Source of the DNA: Tilletia caries
Taxonomy: Eukaryota; Basidiomycota; Exobasidiomycetes; Tilletiales; Tilletiaceae
NCBI GenBank assembly: GCA_032718865.1
Contig: JALUTQ010000003.1
Coordinates: 1,766,001 to 1,830,000 of the forward strand
Direction: 5' to 3'
Length of the DNA: 64,000 nucleotides
Shown: piece by piece, positions 55,507 to 64,000 of the stretch
Position numbering within the stretch: position 1 is the stretch's first letter
Layout of the letters: every line of letters begins with the position of its first letter
Notes under the pieces: model-generated
Told to the model about the DNA's origin: nothing
Databases searched by the model: none
What the model saw: the letters and a program-made list of their open reading frames with translations, nothing else
Translations under genes and position numbers: made by a program

Positions 55507-58041
55507 TCAACACCCCATCTTCTGGCGAAAAAACTCACTGACAGCCCCAATATCGACTTTCCGAGGTCGTGCCCAGTCCCCCTGAATAACTCCCCCGCGC
55601 CGATCCTGCAACATCTCAATCCCATCCTCCCCCTCGAACGACGCATCGATCGAATCCACAAGGCCCCTCAACGAAGGGTCGGACCCGGTCCACTCCGGAG
55701 CACGAAGAGGCAGCTGGTTCAAGATCGCCGCGATCGCGCGGGCTTGGGAGGGATGCACGAGCTGGGGTACGCATCGGCTGAGTTGGAGGGACAGGTCTTC
55801 GTCTGATGGCGCTGGGAGGGCTTCGTTTTGCTCCTCGTCTGCTTTTGTGGTCGGAGTCGTGCGTCGGTCGTCGCGGATGCGGAGGACGCGGGTGCCTCGT
55901 GGAACTTCGAAAGCGCCTTTGTATCCTCCGTCGGACTTTGGGAAGGAGCTGAGGTCGAGGGACCGGGTGGAGACAGGGAAAGTTGGCACGGAAGCTGCGA
56001 AAAACATCAAAAGGATCAGGTCTGGAATTGTCCTTGGGGCTGAATGGGAAAAAAGGACTGTCTTCTTCGGTCCTCACCATCTTCTGAGCGAGGGAACAAC
56101 TTCCGAGCCTCGAGCGTCACGTCCTTGATGCTAAATCATTCAACCGGACAACTATGATCAGCCAAACTGAACTCTCTGAAAACTACAAATAGAACAGACA
56201 AGAGTGAACTCACCGATAACTATCGAGCAAGAGCACATGATCCGCATGCCTCAAAGAAGCCGTCGAGCTCCCACAAACAATCACAACGCTCCTCTCCCCC
56301 TTCCCAACCAGCTCCCGCACATGCTCCACAAACGGCGAGATAGGCTCATTGGGCACCAACTGCGACATAGCCAACTCGCGCTGAAGCCAATTCGCAGCCG
56401 TCGTGTCTTCGTCGATTAGGATGAGTTCGGCCCCGAGCTCGATGGCTTCGACGAGCGAGGCGGAGCAAGATGTCGAACCTGATGCGTTCGTCGTCGAGAA
56501 TCTCGTGGTCGGCTTCCCGGACGGGAGGTTCTTGATGAACGGTGAGATGTCGACGTTCTTCACACATCGGCCGTCCTCCGACTGGATGAAGACGGTAGAC
56601 TCAGCCGTCCTGACAAGCTCCCGACCGTCTGCTCAGAAGGAGAGAATTTGGTTCAGCCGAGAGAGAGTCTCCTTTTTTCTCCTCCAACCTTTTGCTTGGA
56701 ACCACAACTCACCTCCGGGGACGTGGACGTATGAGCCTCGAGAGAGCGCTTCGAGTAAAGTGGACTTCCCATGAAATCCTCCTCCAATCAACACCGTCAG
56801 CGTACCCTTCTTAAGACCCAACCCGCGAACCGACCCTCGATGAGGAAGTCTCATCTCCGTCTCCAAACTGCCCGGACTGACAAACTCGACAGCGCCCCCG
56901 TCCTCTTCCCCCGACGATGAGGCGGCACTCATAGGTTTATCGGACGCCCCGCTCGCGCGAGGCAGGATCGACCCGTTCCCGATGAAGGCGACGAGGTTCT
57001 GGGAGTGCAGTTGGGAGGTCAGGGCGTAGCTGTCCTCTAGGGCCGCGATGTGGGTCCATATAGCCTCGTCCCGCTTCAGAGTATACTTCAGTCCATCCTC
57101 GACAGCCGCGGGTATGATCTTCGTGACTGCCCATCCAAAGGAAAGAAGTGATCAGCAAGAAAAATGAAAGGGGGGGGGCAAAGAGATAAATGGGAAGGGA
57201 GGGTAAGCTCACGCAAATGATGAGCCTGCCTGCCAAGGATCGACCGACCGCGCGCAGGCAACCCAACCCGAAAACGAGCCTCGATCCCATCCCTCCCAAA
57301 GCGAACCGCAGACCGATCAAGAACCTGCTGCCCAGGCCCATCAATCTCCAACTGTCCACCCTTGGCCGAATTCCAACCACTCCCACCCCCGCCCCCGCCC
57401 GCACCCCCACCGTTGCTGGATCGGACATAAGCCTCCCACTGAAGGCTCGCCTTCGCGAGGGACTCCCCCAGCGCCCGTAGGAAGTAATCAGCCAATGCAG
57501 TAAGACGGAACCGAGATGGTCCCTTCCCCTCCCACAGTTCGGCAGGCAACTGGCTGACCGCATGCGGCACGCGTATCTCGAAGTGCGAAGGCGGGGCGAA
57601 CGGGTCGGATTGGATCGAATGGGCTCGTAAGGCCCAACAACAGTCTTTGCTGGGCTGCATCCCCTCTCCGCGTGCGGCGGCGGCGGCGGCGAAGGGCGGG
57701 AATGTCCATGAGTGGCCGAGGAGGTCTTTGTAAGCCGGGTACGAGGCTCCCTCGCGCGTCGAGAAGAAGTCCTCGAGTGCCGTCCAGGGTCGGTCGGTCC
57801 AGGTTCGTCCCTGGACGCCGCTGCTGGATGGAGTGTCGTCGCCTTCGATCCGGGCACGCTTGGGGTTGCCACCACCGCCGCCGCCGTAGAGGGCCTTGTA
57901 GTATGCACCTCGACCTCGACCGCCTCCTCCTCCTCCTCCTCCTCCCCCACCCCCACCTCCTCCTCGACCTCCTCCATGACCCCACCCAGCCCCTCCACCG
58001 CGTCCTCGACCGCCTCGCAATGCACCTCCGGTACTGCTCAT
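55507..58041 (-). CDS. ABC-class ATPase (predicted ATPase of the ABC class) with RGG-type N-terminus
   Basis: Five exons: 58041-57213, 57126-56713, 56628-56214, 56130-56078 and 55994-55507 (732 residues, phases agree). Family features in order: SYPAYKDLLGHSWTFPPF, SDPFAPPSHFEIRVP, FVGNGSILPRASG-type segment (VAFIGNGSILPRASGASD), Walker A GGGFHGKSTLLEAL, GRCVKNVDISPFIKNLPSG, ASGSTSCSASLVEAIELG, the Walker-B-like LILIDEDTTAANWL, and EPISPFVEHVREL. This family is common in bacteria and fungi, and its cellular role is not established. Residues 6-55 are an extreme Gly/Arg tract (RGGRGRGG, poly-Gly), as in RNA-binding proteins, which hints at RNA contact. Confidence 0.85.
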
Positions 58042-58351
58042 CTCGCTTCTCTTTAACAACCTCTCAAGTCCTTAGAAAGGGGGGTGCCACTCAAATTTGT
58101 GAAGTGGTGGTAGCTGTTCAGAAGCCCTCCATGCTCATACCCAAGAAGTCAGTCTGAGTGCTTTCAAAAGAGTGGAAATTATCTGCTGATTGAAATGGGA
58201 ATCCTGGGCACGAATGAGTGTACGTGCACAGGGCACAGGCAGAGAAACAGGGGGGGGCTACAATGATGGAAGGAGAGAGAGACAAGACAGGCGATAAAGA
58301 GAGGCAAGTCCAATGGAAATGGACCGCCGAATTAAAATCGAAAGGGTTCCC

Positions 58352-59953
58352 TCAGAATTCGCCCTGCAATGAAAATGGATGAAGGCAGTCAGCTTCATCA
58401 ATCGACGAACGCCCAGGTAGGTGAGCGGAAAAAAGAAGAAAAAAAACTCACCCAGAACTGCTTCTTCTTCATCCGATACTTGTACGGCGTTCCCTTCCTC
58501 ATCCGGTCCTCGTCCTGCTTAGGATACTTAAACCCACTGTTCCCCTTCCCATAATCCTCCTTCCCCAACCCATGCAGCTGCGCCTTCGCCATCCGCTCCT
58601 TAAACTCCGCATCCGTCTCGTCCTTCGCCTTCTTGAAAATCCCCGCATTGCTCTTACCGCTCTTCAGGATGCCCTCCGTCTTGTCCTGCAACTTGGCTTT
58701 CTTGACCAGGTCCGCGTACATCTCTTCCAGCGTACGGTTCCGTCCCGGCCGGACGTAGTTTGTGCCGTCGTCTTTGCCCTCGGCGAGGTGGGCCCTGTCT
58801 GGGTCTGCGCCTGTGATCAGTTTCTCGAATTCGGAGAGACGGCGGAGGTAGGACTTGTCCTGCTCGTTGGGCCGACGGGCCATGAGCATGGCCATGCGCA
58901 TGCGCCACGCATGGAGACGCTCCTCGTAGCCCTCGTCGGTCTCACCCTCGGCCTTCTTGGGTTCGCGGTAGACGTACTGTGCGTCTGGGTTGGAGTGGAC
59001 GACGTGGTGGCCGTTCGGGGTGCGGAAGATGTGTTGGTCGGTGTTGAGCTCGAGGGCTGCGTGGCCGACGCCGGGCATGTGGGCGTCCTCTTCTTCTGAG
59101 AGATGCTCTGCGTCCATCTGGGCGTCGTAGGGGGAGCTGTAGTGCTCGCCCTTGGCCTCGGCGGCCTTGCGGAGCTTCTCGTCCTCCTCTCTGGAGGGCA
59201 TACCCTCTGCATGGCGCTCGCGCTCCTCCTCCTCGGACTCGATCTTCTCATGATGGGAGAAGTGCTCGATATCCTCCTTGTGAGTGTATGAATCGTCTGT
59301 CTGTGTCTCTGGCTTGTTGTGGTAGATCTCTTCGTGGTGAACGAAGTATTCGGACTCCTCATCTGTGTACGAGCCGGAATGAGCCCCAGGAACGCGAATT
59401 GAGAAGAACAGGAGGGAGGGAACATACCGTAGTGGTGACCGAGGGTGCCCTTTCCGTATTGCTCAAAGGCGGGCAACCCCTCAATGCCGGCATTGTAGAA
59501 TTCGCGCTTTGTGATGAGGCCGTCGTAGTTGACATCGATCTTCTTGAGTACCTCAGCAACGATGAAGTCAGCCTTCTCGTCGTGAATCTCGGCCGTCTTG
59601 GAGTGCTTGCGCGACTTGGAGTGGTGTACCCCGTAGATGGCCTCGATCTCGGAGCGGTCGAGGATGCCGTCTGAGTTGAGGTCGTGGAGGGCGAAGAAGG
59701 CGCCGAGGTCGAAGGAGGCGATGTGGTGCTCTGAGGCCATGTGTTTTTGGATGTAGGAGTCCTTTGTGACGCGGAAGCCTGGGCCTGCGCTGCCCCCGAG
59801 GCCGGCGACCTCTGCGGGCTTAGGGGTGCCCTCGTGGTCGAGCTCCATGTGGGCTGCGACGAAGGTGTTGAAACTGCCAGCAGTGAGGAAGGCGAGGGCT
59901 GCGATTGCCGCTGCTGCCGCCGTTGTTGAGCGCATGCTGCGTGACGAGGCCAT
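58352..59953 (-). CDS. Secretory EF-hand protein, Ssp120/nucleobindin-like
   Basis: Exons are 59953-59428, 59362-58452 and 58352-58363 (482 residues). The last exon is 12 nt and codes GEF plus stop. The N-terminus (AAAAAIAALAFLTAGSFNTFVAAH) is a signal peptide. Two EF-hands follow: DLNSDGILDRSEIEAIYG and DVNYDGLITKREFYNAG, with Asp and Gly at the calcium positions. The second half is a long charged, coiled-coil-rich region (EEEERERHAEG, RLSEFEKLITGADPDRAH). The order matches nucleobindin and yeast Ssp120, calcium-binding proteins of the early secretory pathway. The gene is divergent from bL32m, with about 250 bp between starts. Confidence 0.83.
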
Positions 59954-60204
59954 GCTGTGAATGCGTGGGGAAAGGAATGTGTGAAGCAGAGGCTCGCTGT
60001 CGATGTCGACGTCGATGTTGAGCTGAGGTGGAAGTGGAACACTCGGTGTGGGTGCCTCAGACCCCGAGACTCGTCTCTGTGACTCTCCACATGGCAGTGA
60101 GACTTTGCAACCTGCTCACCCACCTACCACGTCCAGCCTCAGCTCGACGCTCGCCAGTCGAGCATCAGCATCAGCATCAGCATCAGCACTGCAGTCAGCC
60201 AACG

Positions 60205-60900
60205 ATGTCGCAGTACGCAGCACGCAGGACCGCCGCAGCCTCCCTCTTCTCGGGCACGCACAGCACCCAGAGCACCAGCCTGCCCTTCCTCCTCGCCCTC
60301 GCCACGACAGCAGCACCCCGTCTGTCCGCCCGGGCACAGGAGAAGCAGGCATGTCGCGAGCAGGGAGCCCTTGAGCACTCGTCCTCGACACTCTCCTCCT
60401 CCTCCTCATGGTCAGATGCTGCGCGTCGAACCATTGCTCAGTGGAATGCTCCATCGTCATCATCAGACTCATCACCAGCAGCAGGTCTCGCCCTCGAATG
60501 GTCCGGTGCTGCCGCCTCTTCACCTTCCTCCTCTTCCTCCTCATCATCACTCAGCTCGCTCCTCAGGGATCTGCTCGAGCCCATCCTGCGCGCCGTGCCC
60601 AAGAAGAAGGTCTCCCACTCCCGCAAGTCCATGCGATCGGCAAACAAAGGTCTCAAAGACCGCGTCGGTGCGTACATGCCCATTCCCATCCTTTGCATTA
60701 TCTCCTAAGCCTTACCAAAACTGACAATCAAAACTCTCTCCCGTCAACACACAGACATCGTCCACTGCCCCGGCTGCGGACGCGCCAAGCTCCACCACCA
60801 CCTCTGCGAACACTGCTACGGACAAATCAACCGGAGACAAAAGGCCGAGCTCCGGGACCAACACCTGCAAGGACCAGCGACTCTGCCCGACTTTGCTTGA
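60205..60900 (+). CDS. MRPL32: Mitochondrial large-subunit ribosomal protein bL32m
   Basis: Exons are 60205-60667 and 60755-60900 (202 residues). The conserved bL32 block begins VPKKKVSHSRKSMRSANKGLKDR and continues across the intron into HCPGCGRAKLHHHLCEHCY, a CX2C/CX2C zinc ribbon. The N-terminal 130 residues contain a mitochondrial presequence (ARRTAAASLFS) and a long Ser-rich stretch. In yeast the bL32m presequence is processed by the m-AAA protease, which gates ribosome assembly. Earlier in-frame starts (60028, 60091) exist, but this ATG gives the best presequence. Stop to NKAP stop is about 165 bp, convergent. Confidence 0.9.
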
Positions 60901-61064
60901 AGCACTCGCTCCTAGTTCTCGGAAATTCTAATCTGAACATCCCTTCGCCTTTTGACCAAAAAGTTTGAATGGCTGAATTGCAGAGGATGGAATGAATGGG
61001 GTCACCCCTGAATGCGAGGATTGTATGCATAAAGGAAGTGTCCTGACGAGTGTGCGTTGGAATC

Positions 61065-63180
61065 CTATTGACCTGGGTTCTGGGTGTCGACCAGTTCCTT
61101 GAACTGAATAGAGCAAGAACGAAGGGGGGCGATCAGTGTCAATCGAACAAGCATAGCCCAGAAGAAAACTCGAAAAGAAAGAACACACCTGGCTAACAAT
61201 CTCCCCCTCCCTCTTCATCTTCTCCTCCTTCCGCATCTTCAAAATAGCCCTCTGCTCCTCCGCACTAATCACCTGGTTCTCCTTCCTCATCCGAACCGCA
61301 TTCATCCGCCGATGTCGCGAACCAGACATCACAAACCCGGCCGACTCGTACTTTTCGATCTGGTCCGGCTGGAGTCCGATCTCACCGCGCCGGGGGATTC
61401 GTTGGCCGGAGGCTACGTAGGCGGCCATGGCGGAGCCTTCGCCGGCGCGCAGGGCGCCTCCGTACCTACATAGTTGATTCCAGGGGTAAGGCAAGAATGT
61501 GGTCCAGTCAGCACTGTTTCATCCTATGCTCTTTGACGCTCTGGAAGGGGAACGAAACTCACGCTCTGGGATCAAGTGGCGCACCCGAATCATCCACAGG
61601 CAACTGAGGCCCGACCTCCATATCATCATCATCCCCATCCGCAGCAGCCGCCTTGAGCTCCCTCCGACGCTGATCCAACGGCCCCTCCCAATCCTCAGCC
61701 CCTTCATCATCATGCGGCGCACGCACAATGAGCGGACGGTCCCCCTCTCCATGATCATCTCCATCGTCATCGCGACCTCGAGCTTTGCCCTTGCCCTTGC
61801 TGTTGCTGCTCCGACGTTCGTCAGCAGGTGACGCCGATGCAGTCGATCGTCTTCGGGACCGCTTGCTACGACGACGATCGCCTTCGTCCGCAGAGGACCG
61901 ATCGCTCTCGTCCTCCTCCGAGCCCGAGCCCGAGCCCGAGCCATCGCCATCACGCTTCCGAGCACTGCTGCTCCCATGCCGCCCCGATCGTCGACGACGA
62001 CTACTCTCCTCATCCTTGCTACGGCGGGAGGACCGATGATGACTGCCACTACTCCTCTTATGCCGCCGGTCGTCCTCGCTCTCATCGCTCTCGTCATCGC
62101 TCCGCTCCTCTCGCCGCTTACTGCTGCGGTGCTTGTGAGAGTGCGAGTGCCGATGCCGATGACTGCTCGAACGATGCTTCTTCTCGCCCCGTTTCCGTTT
62201 GCGTTCTTCCTTCTCTGCCTCGGCCTCTTCTTCCGACAGAGGCGCGCGCGGGGACGGCGGCCATACCGTGGCTGGCATACTTGCGCGCTGCTCGACTCGA
62301 CTGGTGAAAAAAAAAAAAAAAAATCAGAGAGGGAAAGAAGGTGTGTGTGCCGCGATTAGCTCTGCGAAAGGCGAGAGTGATCTCGAGGTAAGGGGCGGAG
62401 AGAGAGAACTTACGAGTTGAGAAAGGAGGTGTCAAACCCACCGCGAGGCGGACCTCTCTGCTGCCACTGCCCGCCTCCACCGCCTCGCTGGTCATCATCA
62501 CCCCGCGAGTACCGGCCGTATCCATCCCCACCTCTCTCATCCCCGCGACCCCCAGCATCCCGTCCATACCCATCCCTCCCTCCATCCCGTCCATACCCAT
62601 CCCTCCGCCCATACCCACCCCGACCCCCACCATCCCGTCCATGTCCACCTCCATATCCATTATCCTGCCGCTGGTCGCGCTCGCGCTCGCCGCTCATGTG
62701 AGGCGGCAACCGCGGCGGCGGACCGGGCACCGGTCGTTCCGGCGGCGGCGGCCTCGGATCCCCCCCGGAAGGCTGCTCAAGGTACCGTCCCCTGCCACCA
62801 TTCCCATACCCATACCCATTATTGCAGGAATCTCCACGGCCACGCTCGCGATCGTTGTTGTTGCCCCTGATGTGTGGTGGGGGGTTGCGGCGGTAGGAGT
62901 CGTCTCTGCTGTCGTCGGGACGTTCGCGTTCGCGATGGGGCGGGGGACTTTGAGCTTGGTTCTCGCCCCATCGGATCTTTCTCTCCCCTCCTCCTTCATT
63001 CCCACCGCTGCCGTTCTGGGTCTTCCTGGCAAGGAGCTGGCTGCGCAGGTTGCTCTCCCTGTCCAGGTCCGGTGCTGGTAGGGACGGGGGTGGGCCAGGT
63101 GGTGGTGGTGGTGGGGGAGGCGGTCCGTCGTTTGAGATGTCTGGAGCTTGGGCCTGTCTGCTCGGATGGACGAAGGCCAT
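61065..63180 (-). CDS. NKAP-family nuclear protein
   Basis: Four exons: 63180-62414, 62300-61563, 61465-61189 and 61103-61065 (606 residues). The NKAP C-terminal domain is clear: [60 protein letters not shown] and [15 protein letters not shown]. The block [21 protein letters not shown] at the exon 1-2 junction is also typical. The N-terminus is proline-rich ([10 protein letters not shown]), followed by RGG/YGR repeats. The middle is an Arg/Ser/His-rich tract ([16 protein letters not shown]). In animals NKAP acts in the spliceosome and in transcriptional repression. An in-frame ATG at 63270 would add 30 residues. The intron between exons 1 and 2 has an A/T-rich acceptor side (run of T before CACCAG on the minus strand). 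Confidence 0.88.
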
Positions 63181-63525
63181 TCTTTCGTTCTGTACGCAGG
63201 CGAGTCTGTTCTGTGGTCGTGGTTCGCAGTCAGGGTTCGCGACGTCGATGCGAAGCTTCCAAAAGCTCATTGTCACTCTGTTGCTACCCGGCGGGCCATC
63301 ATATCACCGCTCTCAACCAAGGCCGCTTGCACTCTTCTGGGCGTCTGGCTCTGTATGTAGATTGCGGAATTGAATGAATAATACTATGCTATCGAAGGCA
63401 AGGATGTAGGGCGACGTTTGCGACTGGTATGCGGATGTCTAGTTGTTGAAGCATTCCAGAGACTGGGCACCGTACGGGACAGGTGGTCCCCTCCGCAAAC
63501 CAAACTCAGCACCAATGAACCGAGT
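63181..63525. other. Short intergenic region between NKAP and COQ10
   Basis: It holds the 5' leader of NKAP and the 3' end region of COQ10. No other gene is seen. Confidence 0.4.
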
Positions 63526-64000
63526 CTACCTCCGACCATACAACCGAATCGCCCGCTCCTCAAACGCATGCATCATCCGACCCGCCATGATGTTGAACGC
63601 CTTGGAGGCGACCATCCCATAGAGCGGATTCCGGAAGGCGTACTCCAGCGTGAACTCGAGCCGGGTGGCGTGCGATGGACCTGGTGGCGCTGAAGAGGAG
63701 GACGGGGAGGGCGTCGATGTTGAGGAAGAGGAGGAGTGGTTGAAGAGGGATAGAGGTACAGAGGAGGAGGAGGAGGAAGAGGAAGCGGCGGTGTGGAAGC
63801 TCCATTCAGTGTAGAGGTGCTTAAAGAGCGGATTTGAATCGGTATCCGCCGTTGCCTGAGGTAAAAGGCAACGTAAGTAACTCCAACTAGCCGCCGTTCA
63901 AGCTAGTGGGGTTCGCAGCAAAGACTCACAGTGACATACCGACCAGGAACCATCTCCACCCGACTGGTATACGACTCTCGGAAGGCATTGAACCCAACTG
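63526..64000 (-). CDS. COQ10: COQ10 coenzyme Q-binding START-domain protein, partial at window edge
   Basis: The 3' exon is 63526-63855 and the previous exon runs from 63931 beyond the window, joined in phase 0 (RYVT then ATADT). Visible family segments are GFNAFRESYTSRVEMVPGRYVT and LEFTLEYAFRNPLYGMVASK, then MMHAFEERAIRLYG at the C-terminus. COQ10 binds ubiquinone in the mitochondrial inner membrane and supports respiration. A Ser/Thr/Pro-rich insert of about 45 residues (SSSSSVPLSLFNHSSS...) separates TEWSFHTA from the last helix. The N-terminus and presequence lie outside the window. Confidence 0.85.

Noticed and set aside
1..64000. CRISPR arrays, rRNA genes, prokaryotic operons
   Set aside because: The window is intron-bearing eukaryotic DNA. 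No spaced direct repeats of CRISPR type and no rRNA-like sequence were seen.

Overview
This is nuclear DNA of a filamentous or dimorphic fungus, most likely a basidiomycete. Genes are split by short GT-AG introns, mostly 40-120 nt. There are two Zn2Cys6 transcription factors, a fungal-type class of proteins, and LTR and tyrosine-recombinase retrotransposons. The GC content is fairly high outside a few AT-richer repeat islands. I cannot name the species.

Layout. 0.7-6.7 kb holds a DIRS-order (tyrosine recombinase) retrotransposon on the minus strand, with split direct repeats (A1-body-B1-A2-B2). Its reverse transcriptase region carries a 521-nt intron filled with a minisatellite. 7.6-8.1 kb holds a decayed fragment of mitochondrial malate dehydrogenase. 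8.9-11.5 kb is cactin. 11.6-17.3 kb is a full-length Ty1/copia element with near-identical LTRs and a 5-bp target duplication. All of its internal frame changes fall at T5 or C6 runs. 17.3-20.7 kb is gene-poor and has a tandemly duplicated ORF with PIP-box-like motifs. 20.7-24.3 kb is tyrosyl-DNA phosphodiesterase 1, followed by a twin-CX9C protein (CHCHD5/Mix14 type). 26.2-28.3 kb is an AT-richer repeat island with a perfect 111-bp-TIR, 10-bp-TSD Mutator-like MITE and a tRNA-like sequence.

28.8-31.5 kb is a KAP/CDKN3-type phosphatase. 32.3-41.0 kb holds a Zn2Cys6 factor, a polysaccharide lyase 14-like enzyme and a second Zn2Cys6 factor. 41.0-43.5 kb is bounded by 80-bp inverted repeats and has no recognisable gene. 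43.7-49.2 kb is SKI3, followed by a TDP2-like nuclease with one frame break (50.1-51.0 kb). 51-54 kb is poorly coding. 54.1-55.2 kb is a Myb/SANT protein. The last 8.5 kb is dense: ABC-class ATPase, Ssp120/nucleobindin-like EF-hand protein, mitochondrial ribosomal protein bL32m, NKAP, and a COQ10 homologue cut by the window edge.

The host genes fall into RNA processing and decay (cactin, NKAP, SKI3), repair of protein-DNA adducts (TDP1, TDP2-like), mitochondrial function (CHCHD5-like, bL32m, COQ10) and regulation or carbohydrate use (two Zn2Cys6 factors around the lyase). Exon borders were placed by reading-frame continuity and splice consensus by eye. They may be off by a base or two where no frame check was possible.
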